64,000 bases of DNA. It comes from Saprospira sp. CCB-QB6 (GTDB lineage: Bacteria > Bacteroidota > Bacteroidia > Chitinophagales > Saprospiraceae). The translations under genes were made by a program, and so were the position numbers. Location: positions 3,067,501 through 3,131,500 of the forward strand of contig NZ_CP116808.1 of the NCBI RefSeq assembly GCF_028464065.1, given 5' to 3'. The notes beneath the pieces are model-generated. The model was given only the letters and a program-made list of their open reading frames with translations. It did not search any database and was not told where the DNA came from. This document shows positions 25,284 to 34,100 of this stretch, piece after piece (the stretch's first letter is position 1; each line of letters begins with the position of its first letter).

Positions 25284-25790
25284 TTATTTCGCTTTAAAAC
25301 TCCATTCAAAATAAAAGCGAGAAACCAAAATATCTTGACCATCTGGACCAGTCATATAGCCTTCAGAAATGACTTCAATGCGCTGGCCTTGGCCCGTATC
25401 TATGGCCTTTTGCATACAAGTTTTAATTTCTTCTCCCTGCTCGCAAACGAAACGAGCGGTTTTATTGACCTTTTTGAAGTATTCGGCCCGCATGCCCGTA
25501 ATCAACATAGACATTTTTGGTCCTTTATAGAGGAGCATATTGGCTAAAATCCCTGTAGACAACTCAGCGGCTGCTGCTTGGGCCGCAAAATAAGTTGATT
25601 TAAACGGATTTTTAGAATACCAACTAAATGGGAGATGGACAACAGAGCGCTCATGCGTTAAGGTCTTCATTTTTACGCCCATAAACCAAGCGCCAGGCAG
25701 CTGGCTAATCAAAAAGAGCTTTTGCTTGAAAGGCGATAAGAAGGATTTCATAAACTCTGGGGCATATTGCCCTAAAACAGGAGGTTGCAT
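25284..25790 (-). CDS. DUF4442 hotdog-fold protein, probable acyl-CoA thioesterase
   Basis: 168 residues, no signal peptide. LPGAWFMGVKMKTLT, SWYSKNPFKSTYFAAQAAAAELSTGIL and the central beta strands match DUF4442, a PaaI-like hotdog family. Such proteins are thought to hydrolyse acyl-CoA thioesters, but the substrate is unknown. The Asn-Pro-Phe and Glu-Leu-Ser-Thr-Gly motifs lie where the active site helix of hotdog enzymes is found. It is the first gene of an operon with the MbnP-like lipoprotein. Confidence 0.82.
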   Translation of the reverse strand: MQPPVLGQYAPEFMKSFLSPFKQKLFLISQLPGAWFMGVKMKTLTHERSVVHLPFSWYSKNPFKSTYFAAQAAAAELSTGILANMLLYKGPKMSMLITGMRAEYFKKVNKTARFVCEQGEEIKTCMQKAIDTGQGQRIEVISEGYMTGPDGQDILVSRFYFEWSFKAK

Positions 25791-25866
25791 AATAATATGA
25801 TTGATGATTGATGATCGTTTGGAGCTGCCGGCTATTTAGCCGGCAGTAGGGCCGCAGGCCCTAAAT

Positions 25867-25994
25867 GGCCTAGCGCTGTGGAGGGGTGGCCGAAGGCCAG
25901 ACCGAGCAAAAATGCGCAGCATTTTTTGCGAAGGGCCGAGCGAATAGCGAGCCCCGCAACCTAGCGCCGCAGCTTTGCTGCGGAGGCCCCAAAA
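25867..25994 (-). repeat. Dispersed structured element, copy 10 (subfamily 1)
   Basis: Read on the minus strand it begins TTTTGGGGCCTCCGCAGC and ends CAGCGCTAGGCC; it shares the CAAAAAATGC/GCATTTTTGC hairpin with copies 8 and 9. It is flanked by a GCCGGC palindrome near 25830. Confidence 0.92.
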
Positions 25995-26001
25995 TAAACA
26001 C

Positions 26002-27210
26002 TTAAGGATAAAGTAAATACTTTTGGCGCAATACCTTATAGTGTTCTAGTTCTTTGGCCCAGCGGGCTCTGATTTGGGTTTCGTTTTCTCCGTTTTGGAT
26101 GGCTGTTCGGAGCCAGCTATTGCCCACTAATTTATCGAAAAAAGCGGCTTGAGAAAAGAATTTTTGCTGTAAGTTGGCAGGGGCCTTTGCATAAGCTTGC
26201 AAAAAGTATTGAAGAGGGATTTGGTTTTGGGTTTGCAGGCTATCTAGGGTAGTTGTGGAGAGGTCTTCGCCCCAGCAAAGTTTTTGGTTTTGGACGGGGG
26301 ATTTTGCGCCGGGCATGGGCACTGGTTTAAAGGAGTATTGGCGGCTGGGGAAGGCGGGATGTCCGTAGCATTGAAATTGTTTTTGGGTGCCTCGGCCAAC
26401 TGAAAATTGGGTACCTTCAAAAAGGCAGAGGCCTGGATAGAGGTAAATGCTGCGCATATTGGGTAAATTGGGAGAGGGCTTAATGGGCAGCTCATAGTAT
26501 TTATCGTGTCGATAATTGAGGCAGGCCACATATTGCAAATCGCATTGGAGGCTATCGGCCAGCCAATATTCCTCGTTAATCATGCGGGCATATTCGGCCA
26601 AAGTGAGGCCGTGTACAATGGGAACGGGGTGAAGGCCCACAAAGCTGCGCTGTTCTTTTTCGAGAATTGGTCCATCTATATAATGGCCCAAAGGGTTAGG
26701 GCGGTCGAGGACCAAAAAGGGAATTTTGGCTCTGGCGCAGGCCTCCATCATATAGGTCATGCTAGAGCTATAGGTATAAAAGCGGACGCCTACATCTTGG
26801 ATATCAAAAATGACCAAATCTAAATCGGCCAATTCGCTAGCTTTGGCTTGGCGGTTTTTGCCATAGAGCGAAACAATGGGGAGGCCCGTTTTGGGGTCTT
26901 TGGCATCTAGAATTTTCTCGCCACGGTCTGCAGTCCCTCGAAATCCATGTTCGGGGGCAAAAATCTTTTTGACATTTAGGCCCAAGGCCAACAAGCTATC
27001 TACCAAATGTGTTTTTTGAATTGTAGAGCTATGATTCACCAGCAAGCCGAGGCGTTTACCTTTAAGGTAGGGGAGATAGTGGTGCATTTGCTCTGCGCCC
27101 GTTTTGATTTCGGGGGCAAAGACTTCGGTTTGGGCTGGGGCCTTTTGAGGGGGCCAGAAGATAAAAACGGGTAGACAAATGGCGGCAAAAAGGAAGTAAA
27201 TTGGGCGCAT
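26002..27210 (-). CDS. DUF1343 / NamZ-type exo-beta-N-acetylmuramidase
   Basis: 402 residues. A membrane or signal helix at 4-20 (YFLFAAICLPVFIFW) indicates export. The conserved NamZ core follows: GKRLGLLVNHSSTIQ, IFAPEHGFRGTADRGEKI, LPIVSLYGKN, LVIFDIQDVGVRFYTYSSSMTYMMEA, LVLDRPNPLG and HGLTLAEYARMIN. Characterised NamZ enzymes cleave terminal N-acetylmuramic acid from peptidoglycan fragments, which suits cell-wall recycling or digestion of prey walls. It is the only gene of its unit; a dispersed element lies just downstream. Confidence 0.9.
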   Translation of the reverse strand: MRPIYFLFAAICLPVFIFWPPQKAPAQTEVFAPEIKTGAEQMHHYLPYLKGKRLGLLVNHSSTIQKTHLVDSLLALGLNVKKIFAPEHGFRGTADRGEKILDAKDPKTGLPIVSLYGKNRQAKASELADLDLVIFDIQDVGVRFYTYSSSMTYMMEACARAKIPFLVLDRPNPLGHYIDGPILEKEQRSFVGLHPVPIVHGLTLAEYARMINEEYWLADSLQCDLQYVACLNYRHDKYYELPIKPSPNLPNMRSIYLYPGLCLFEGTQFSVGRGTQKQFQCYGHPAFPSRQYSFKPVPMPGAKSPVQNQKLCWGEDLSTTTLDSLQTQNQIPLQYFLQAYAKAPANLQQKFFSQAAFFDKLVGNSWLRTAIQNGENETQIRARWAKELEHYKVLRQKYLLYP

Positions 27211-27327
27211 ATTCTAGATTTTGGCTGAAGATAGCGTCTTTTGCCCTTAAAAAAAAGTAGCCCTTTTAGCGACTAAAATTAAAATGAGTTCAAGACCTTT
27301 GTGTCTTCAGGACAAAAAAAGCGATCA

Positions 27328-28233
27328 ATGAAATTTGGCAAACTTACAGATATTTCCGGGGTAGATTTTTCTTTACCCGCACTTTCGTCTAGAACAGAAG
27401 CCCTTTTGGCTGGGCGATCTCCCAAAAAGCCCGCTGTATATATTGGCTGTACGGGCTGGGCGATGAAAGAGTGGGTAGGGCGTTATTATTCGCCGGGGAC
27501 AACGCCTAGAGATTATTTGCGGGCTTATGGGCAACAATTTGATGGAATTGAGTTAAATTCTACACATTATCAATTGCCCAAAGTAGAATTATTGGAACGT
27601 TGGCGAGAAGAAACCCCTGCTAGTTTTCGCTTTTCGCCCAAACTGGGGCAAAATATCAGTCATGCGGCCGATTTGGGCATCAATTTGGGGCTGGGGCCAA
27701 GTTTTGCAGAGCGTTTACAAAGCTTGGGTTCTCGTTTGGGCTGGGGCTTTATGCAATTGCCCCCGCATTTTGGTCCATCAAAATTGCCTTTATTAGAGCA
27801 ATTTCTAAAACAGTATCCGCAAAGTCTGTTTCCCATTTGTATAGAAGCTCGCCAAGCCGATATTTTTGCCGATCCTTTGGCCCGCAAAGACTATTTTGAC
27901 CTATTACAGCATTATAAAGTGGGAACTTGTATTACTGATGTTGCTGGCCGAAGAGATGTTTTGCATCTTGAATTGACTGCTCCTGTATTGATGCTTCGCT
28001 TTGTGGGAAATGGATTGCTGCCTAGCGATTATGAACGAGTAGATGCTTGGATCGCCAAAGTAATTGAGTTGCAAGAAAAGGGAATTAGAGAATTTTATCT
28101 CTTTTTACACGAACCCGATAACATCTTGGCGCCCGATATTTGCCAGTATATGGCGGAACAATTGGCCGAAAAAACAGATTGGTCCATCAAAATTCCAGAA
28201 CCTTATCAAGACCCCCAACTCCAACTATTTTAA
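27328..28233 (+). CDS. DUF72 (YecE-like) TIM-barrel protein
   Basis: 301 residues from the ATG at 27328. A GTG at 27301 is possible, but the ATG fits the family better. The DUF72 signature is clear: YIGCTGWAMKEWVGRYYSPGTTPRDYLRAYGQQFDGIELNSTHYQLP in pieces, FRFSPKLGQNISH, WGFMQLPPHFG and ICIEARQADIF. The fold is a TIM barrel with a possible metal site; no reaction is established for the family. Eight bases separate it from the LysM protein gene, so the two are probably co-transcribed. Confidence 0.85.
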   Translation: MKFGKLTDISGVDFSLPALSSRTEALLAGRSPKKPAVYIGCTGWAMKEWVGRYYSPGTTPRDYLRAYGQQFDGIELNSTHYQLPKVELLERWREETPASFRFSPKLGQNISHAADLGINLGLGPSFAERLQSLGSRLGWGFMQLPPHFGPSKLPLLEQFLKQYPQSLFPICIEARQADIFADPLARKDYFDLLQHYKVGTCITDVAGRRDVLHLELTAPVLMLRFVGNGLLPSDYERVDAWIAKVIELQEKGIREFYLFLHEPDNILAPDICQYMAEQLAEKTDWSIKIPEPYQDPQLQLF

Positions 28234-28241
28234 CTAAATTT

Positions 28242-29099
28242 ATGCCTTATATCATCTTTCTACTTCTCCTTTTCGTAAGTCAATTAGCACAGGCTCAAAA
28301 TATTAAACTTGCTCCAGAAGATAGCGTCTTTGTAGATATCAGTGGCGGAAGAGTTTATCTTTTGCATCAGGTAAAGCACAAGCAAACGCTTTACTCTATG
28401 AAAAACTTTTATCAAATCAAATTGGCCGATCTCTATTATTGTAATCCAGGATTGTCCGATAGAAGTCTCAAAGTAGGCGAAAAATTACGCATTCCAATTA
28501 GCGCCAAAGCTATTTTGCGCAGCAAACCTCGTCCTTATGTAGATAGCAATTATGTAAAAGTTTATTATGAGGTAAAAGCTAATGAAACCCTCTGGAGAGT
28601 CGCTCGCAAACATTTCAATATGCCCGTAGAACTACTCCAAAATCGCAATCAACTGAGTGCTGCAACACTATACGAAGGCCAACGCCTACAAATAGGTTGG
28701 TTCTCTTTGAAAGGAGTTAGTGACAGCCTAAGTCGACATACAGGCTTAGACGGTGCACTGGCTGAAGAAAATCGAAAATGGCGAAAAAAATACGAGTTGG
28801 GCCTCATCCGAGGGAAAAGCGAAGCCGCAGAAGAAGGGCGCGCCTGCTGGCCTAAATATGAACAACTTAGTCAACAAACTAGTGGACTTTACGTTCTCTA
28901 TGATGGAGCCCCAGCTGGAGATGTAATCCTAATCGAAAACCCTATGATTGAACGTCGAATATATGCAAAAGTTTTAGGATCTGTTCCAGATACTCCCTTT
29001 GCTCGCGGCTCAATCGTTATGCTATCGCCAACCAGCGCTCAAGCATTGGGCATCCTTGATGCACAGGCTTATGTGAAGATAAGAAAGCTTGTTAAATAA
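28242..29099 (+). CDS. Exported protein with two LysM domains
   Basis: 285 residues from the ATG at 28242, chosen because it opens a signal peptide (MPYIIFLLLLFVSQLAQAQ); longer in-frame starts lie inside the upstream gene. LysM 1 spans about 40-88 (HQVKHKQTLYSMKNFYQIKLADLYYCNP, KVGEKLRIP) and LysM 2 about 108-155 (YEVKANETLWRVARKHFNMPVELLQNRN, YEGQRLQIG). LysM domains bind peptidoglycan glycans. The C-terminal 90 residues (YVLYDGAPAGDVILIENPM, ARGSIVMLSPTSAQALGILDAQAYVKI) look like a small beta domain of the double-psi barrel type. Confidence 0.85.
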   Translation: MPYIIFLLLLFVSQLAQAQNIKLAPEDSVFVDISGGRVYLLHQVKHKQTLYSMKNFYQIKLADLYYCNPGLSDRSLKVGEKLRIPISAKAILRSKPRPYVDSNYVKVYYEVKANETLWRVARKHFNMPVELLQNRNQLSAATLYEGQRLQIGWFSLKGVSDSLSRHTGLDGALAEENRKWRKKYELGLIRGKSEAAEEGRACWPKYEQLSQQTSGLYVLYDGAPAGDVILIENPMIERRIYAKVLGSVPDTPFARGSIVMLSPTSAQALGILDAQAYVKIRKLVK

Positions 29100-29289
29100 G
29101 ATAGCTTTAACAGCTTAACATTTGGATTTATTACTGATAATAAAGAGATTGTGGTGTTTTTTAAGACCCAAAGTTAAAATAATATACAAAATATCACTTA
29201 TTTTGTGACGACCAATAAAAGACAACCAACTTAGCCTCAACGGCCTGAATAAATTCCCCATTCATCAGCTGTTTTTACGAACTTATATA

Positions 29290-29856
29290 ATGGACCGTAT
29301 GAAGTATCAAAGTTCCTATTCTTACCTCTTATACCTTTTTAGCTTTATCGTACTAACCGCCTGCAATCAAGGAAATGAGAAGGACCTACTCCAACTCCCC
29401 AAAGAAACTGTTTATATCTCAGATGGGTTTTTTCAAGATGAAGCAGAAACAGAGGGAGAAGAATTAACTACCCTAACTGAACAAACAAGATCCAAAGTTG
29501 GCCCACTAAAAATTGCTCATCTCAAGCGGCCCTATAAACGAAAAGGCAATAATCCTGAAGAATTGGCCAAGGCATCGGTTTGGTACGCAATCAAAGCCGT
29601 TTACCCCGAACCTTTCCAATCTCCTGGACTAGAAGTCCTCAAAGCGGATGTAGAAGCTAGCCACCTAGTCATGGACCTCAAAATTTCTTGGAGAGATCAA
29701 TGGGTGACCAATCCCTACATCATCAAAGGTCAACTCAAAGTTCATCCCGATGGCAGTAAAGGAAGCTTTCGCATCAAAGAGAAAAACCTAGAAGCCGAAG
29801 CCCTAGAACTTACCCATGCCAACGCACCTAGTCTAATTAAACTTCCCCAACTATAA
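29290..29856 (+). CDS. Lipoprotein, unrecognised
   Basis: 188 residues. The N-terminus ends FIVLTAC, a lipobox, so a lipoprotein is likely. An ATG at 29299 is an alternative start. A Glu-rich linker follows (QDEAETEGEELTTL). The rest contains WYAIKAVYPEPFQSPG and a beta-rich end (KISWRDQWVTNPYIIKG, LKVHPDGSKGSFRIKE). No family is recognised. Upstream lie 190 bp of AT-rich sequence without a clear promoter match. Confidence 0.65.
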   Translation: MDRMKYQSSYSYLLYLFSFIVLTACNQGNEKDLLQLPKETVYISDGFFQDEAETEGEELTTLTEQTRSKVGPLKIAHLKRPYKRKGNNPEELAKASVWYAIKAVYPEPFQSPGLEVLKADVEASHLVMDLKISWRDQWVTNPYIIKGQLKVHPDGSKGSFRIKEKNLEAEALELTHANAPSLIKLPQL

Positions 29857-29885
29857 AGACTTCAGGGCATTTTTTCAAGCCCCCA

Positions 29886-29928
29886 AGTAGCTTTCGTAAA
29901 GATTATTTACGGAAGCTGCTTTTTTTTT
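29886..29928 (+). terminator. Terminator of the lipoprotein gene
   Basis: The 15-bp stem AGTAGCTTTCGTAAA / TTTACGGAAGCTGCT (two wobble pairs) with a GATTA loop is followed by nine T residues. Confidence 0.9.
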
Positions 29929-29933
29929 GGATC

Positions 29934-30048
29934 TTTGGGGCCTCCGCAGCAAGCTGCGGCGCTAGGTTGCGGGGCTCGCTGTTCGCTCGGCCCTGCGGCG
30001 CAAAGCGCCTTGGTCTGGCCTTCGGCCACCCCTCCACAGCGCTAGGCC
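29934..30048 (+). repeat. Dispersed structured element, copy 11 (subfamily 1)
   Basis: It begins TTTGGGGCCTCCGCAGC and ends CAGCGCTAGGCC; hairpins GCGGCGCAAAGCGCC-like and TGGCCTTCGGCCA. Two further short palindromes (CGCCTTGCAGGCG, CTGCCCTGCGGGCAG) follow to about 30093. Confidence 0.92.
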
Positions 30049-30140
30049 CAAAAAACGCCTTGCAGGCGCCAAAATCTGCCCTGCGGGCAGAAGAAAAAAG
30101 GGCCAACTGTCTCTGCATTACATTAGAACGCTAAATTAAA

Positions 30141-30878
30141 ATGGCAAAAAAACTAAACTATCAGCTTATTGCTGAAACTAAGGACTTTATCGTGGTCAAT
30201 AAAGCGCCTGGCTTGCTTAGCATTCCCGATCGCTTCCGTCCCGATGAAGTACCCAATCTCTATCATATTCTACAAGCCGATTTTGGCGAAATTTATATTG
30301 TACACCGTCTAGATAAAGATACTTCGGGAATTATCTGCTTTGCCAGAACAGCCGAAGCACACAAAAATTTGAGTCTTCAGTTTGAAGAGCGCAAAACCAA
30401 AAAGACCTATTGGGCTTTGGTTCTTGGGCAACCTTATCCCGCAGAAGGCCGAATAGATGCTCCAATTGCCAAACACCCAACTATTGCGGGCCGTATGGCT
30501 GTAGCCAGAAAGGGAAAACCCTCTATTACTGACTATTCTACATTAGAAACTTTTAAGCGGCATAGCTTACTCGCTTGCGATATTTTAACGGGCCGCACTC
30601 ACCAAATTCGCTTGCATCTTAAGCATTTGGGCCATTCTTTATTGGTGGATCCTAGTTATGGTGGTCAAGAGCAATTTTTCTTGTCTGAAATCAAGGGCCA
30701 AAAATACCGTTCGGCCAAATATGCAGAAGAGCGTCCACTGCTACAAAGAGTGCCCTTACATGCCTATCAACTTCAATTTGCAGATCCCAGCAGTGGTGAA
30801 ACCTTAGATTTTCAGGCAGATCCGCCCAAAGATATGCAGGCTACGCTCAACCAGTTGAGAAAATGGGCCAAGGCTTAA
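30141..30878 (+). CDS. RluA-family RNA pseudouridine synthase
   Basis: 245 residues. The catalytic motif is HRLDKDTSG at 55-63 with Asp58 as nucleophile. Other family motifs are VVNKAPGLLSIP near the start and LTGRTHQIRLHLKHLGHSLLVDPSYGG. The protein lacks an N-terminal S4 domain, so it resembles the RluA/RluC-like or YlyB short forms that modify rRNA or tRNA uridines. The exact site cannot be predicted. Convergent with the alpha-2-macroglobulin gene. Confidence 0.92.
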   Translation: MAKKLNYQLIAETKDFIVVNKAPGLLSIPDRFRPDEVPNLYHILQADFGEIYIVHRLDKDTSGIICFARTAEAHKNLSLQFEERKTKKTYWALVLGQPYPAEGRIDAPIAKHPTIAGRMAVARKGKPSITDYSTLETFKRHSLLACDILTGRTHQIRLHLKHLGHSLLVDPSYGGQEQFFLSEIKGQKYRSAKYAEERPLLQRVPLHAYQLQFADPSSGETLDFQADPPKDMQATLNQLRKWAKA

Positions 30879-30918
30879 TTTGCTCTTTGGCGGGCTGCGG
30901 CAGAGCCGCAGTTTTTTT

Positions 30919-31035
30919 GGCCTAGCGATGTGCAGCAGTGGCCGTAGGCCAGACCCAGGCAGCTTTGCTGCCGCAGGGCCGAGCGAACAGCGAGCTGCGG
31001 AACGTAGCGCCCGCCGCAGGCGGGAGGCCCCAAAA
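30919..31035 (-). repeat. Dispersed structured element, copy 12 (subfamily 1)
   Basis: Read on the minus strand it begins TTTTGGGGCCTCCCGCC and ends ATCGCTAGGCC. The variable hairpin is GCGGCAGCAAAGCTGCC and the last one TGGCCTACGGCCA. A CTGCGGCAGAGCCGCAG palindrome lies just outside. Confidence 0.9.
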
Positions 31036-31052
31036 CAGCAGAATAAAAATAA

Positions 31053-31089
31053 AAAAGCGCTAACCGTCTCTCGGACGGCTAGCGCTTTT
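31053..31089. terminator. Bidirectional terminator between rluA-type gene and alpha-2-macroglobulin
   Basis: The stem AAAAGCGCTA-ACCGTC / GACGGC-TAGCGCTTTT has one A-C mismatch, loop TCTCG, and lies between convergent genes. Confidence 0.88.
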
Positions 31090-31105
31090 CCAATAGTAGA
31101 GGGGC

Positions 31106-34100
31106 CTAGTTAACCTCTACCCAACCGCCAGCTTTATTGGCAAAAATGCTGTGGTCGTACATAGCCTCACAAGATTGGTGGGGCAAGTAAAAGCGGCCTT
31201 TATAGGCGGCATTCAAATAAATTTTGAAGGTCATTTTTTGGCCAGCGCCCAAATCAAAGAAGCTATAAACGCGATCATCGCGGATGTCTTGATAATCGGC
31301 TCGGCTATCGCCAGCGCCTAGGGCGGCATTCATGCGGTTGGACAAAATCTCCCAGCCTGCGGGAAAAATTTGTTCTAGGGCCAGTTCTTCATATCGGCCT
31401 CTTTGGCCGGGGTTGGCCACCTCAACAATCGCCATAAAATCGGTGCCTTGTTTAATTTGGTTAATATCTAGCTTATTACCTTCCAAATCTTGGTATTTAA
31501 CCGTCAATTTGAGGTCATTGCTAATCTCTTCGGTTTCATTTTGTAGGGCTTGCCCCTCTAGTAAAACCTGAACAAAAAGCGGTGCGCCACCTGTATTTTT
31601 CACCTTAAGGGTTTCGGCTTGGCTACCGACAGGCAATTCGGTTTCAAAAATTGGAGCTTGCTCAAGTTCTGCATTCTCATTGAGTTGGGCAAAGCTAAAG
31701 TTGTAGCTATTTTTGGCTTGGGCGCCTCCTTTTTGTTGTTTGACAAAATCGGCAGCGGCCAAAAGGGCGTAGGCGGTAGCTTGGGTAGAGTACCAGTGAT
31801 CTGAGCTAAGTTTTTGGGCCAATTGCTGTAGCACTCTAGTCGCTTGAGTTTTTTGCCCAAGGCGATTGAGGGTTTCCAGAATCATAGCTTCATCACGGAG
31901 GTCAGAGCCATAGGTATAGCTTAGTTCTCGGTAGCTACCCACCTCTTGAGGCAAGCCTTGAATCATGTCTTTGGCCAAGCGGTTATTGCCCGTAAGAGCA
32001 TAGGTTGCGGCCAAGCGCCATTTGGCGTTGGTAGTCAGTAAAGGCTGATTGCGTAGCAAATTCATAGCGGCTAATTCGGCTTTGCCGGCTAGGGCCAAGG
32101 TATAAAGGCGATAGGCCTGCATTAAGGGGCTATTAGACTGATGGTCCAGTTGTTGTCCTCGAGGCATTCGCCAGATGCGCGACATACTTCTCTGGTAGTT
32201 TGCCCAATTGTCGAGCATGGCTTGAGGCACCAAATAGCCTGCTTTTTTTGCGGCCAATAAGAAGTGGCCAGCATAGCTACTGCCCCATTCGGAGGCTTCA
32301 CTTCCGCCAGGCCAGTAGGCAAAGCCACCAGTAGCGGTTTGGAAGCGGGCCAAGCGGTTAATTGCGGCTTTAACATTTTTCTCTACTTCTGCTGATTCTT
32401 TTTTGCTTAGGGGCATTAGTGAGCCCAAATACAATTGTGCAAAAACGGCAGAAACGGTTTGTTCCACGCAGCCATAAGGGTAGCGTTTGAGGTAATCTAA
32501 TCGCTTTTGTAGGTTAAGGGCTGGAATACGAGAGAGTTCTAGGCTTGCTCTGTTTGTACCAGGCATTCCAATGCGGGCCAGGGCTTGTTCCCAGCTTTCA
32601 CCGGGTTGCAAAACGGCCGCATAAGTTTTGCTAATGCGGGGATTAGGGTTACGAACTTGGACCTCTAATTCATAGGTAGCCGTTTTTCCAGCAGATTTGG
32701 CGATAACCTTAATTTGAGCTACGCCCAATCCTTCTGCGGCTTCAATTTCAAAGGAAAGCATTTGTTCTCCAATTTGGTCAAAGCGGAGTTTCTGGCTTTT
32801 TTCTCCTTTAATTTGAAGCAATTCATTGGTCTCCAAACTGACTTCTACATCTTTAATATCTTCTTCCATGGCAAAAACCGTAACGGGCAAGGCTAGGCGT
32901 TCTTTAGGCGAGAGCACTCTAGGCAAAGAGGCCAAGGTCATGAGGTCTTTACGGACAGGAGTTGTTTTTTCGGCTTGACCATAAGCGGCATCTTGAGCGG
33001 CCACCAACATGGTTCGAACCGAACCGATATAATTGGGAATCTTAACTTGATGTTCGGCTTTGGCGCCTGCTTTAAGCTCAAAAGGGCCTAAGTAGCGGAC
33101 CATGGGTTTAAATCGATTGGCTTTTTTGGCTTGAGCGGGATCAATGCCACTACCACCACCAACAGTAATAATACGGTCTAGTTGTTGGCCAAAAGCGCCT
33201 AAAACTTGCCCATAAAGGTCCCAAGTTTTTATACCAAGAGCTTCTTTTTTGTAGAATTCTGGCCAGAGGTTAGGCGTTTTAAATCGCGTAAGATCTAGCA
33301 ATCCTTCATCAACCATAGCAATGGTATAAGTCATAGGACGGCCTTTGGCCTCTTGAACCTTAATACTCACCGTACTATTTGGTTGTAATTTACTGGGCAT
33401 TTCTAGTTGTGGTTCTAAACGGGTAGCGGGGTCCTCTACACGAATTGGAATGACTCCGTAGCTTCGAATAACTAAGTCATTTAGCGTATTCTGATGGGGC
33501 TGAATTAAGCTGATATGCGCATAGACAGTAGGGCTCATTTTGTTATCTACCTTAAAGCGAACCTCTTGAATTCCTTTTTGGTTATCTTGAATTTTAATCC
33601 AGCGGTGCTCTAAAATCTTTTTCCCATTTTCCAAGCTCAAGAGGGCGCGGCCCGTTTTGCCTGCGGGCAATTGAATGACTACTTCTTCTCCTGGAGCATA
33701 AACATCCTTATCTGGAGAAAAAGCTAACATACTGGCGGCAGATCGGTTGCCAAAATCGCTATCATCCCAAGGAGAGCCAGCATAGAAAAAGTCACCGGTA
33801 CAGTGTCCGCTACTTTCTTCGGTTACTCGGACCAAATAGCGGCCCCATTCTTCTGGAGTTACTTGATAAACAGCTTTTCCTTGAGCATCAGTGGTCAATT
33901 CCATCGTAGAAATAGCCCCTTTGTGATAGCTACTGCTAAAACGAGAAAGGTTCTCGGAATCATTGTCCCACCACCAGCGCCAATCGAGGCGATAGAGGCC
34001 GACTTTGACTTTGCGGTTGGCTAGCGGTTGTCCTTGTTGATCGACGACAACAAGGTTAATTTTATTGCCATCATTGACTTTTAGGGTTTTTCTTTCGCTA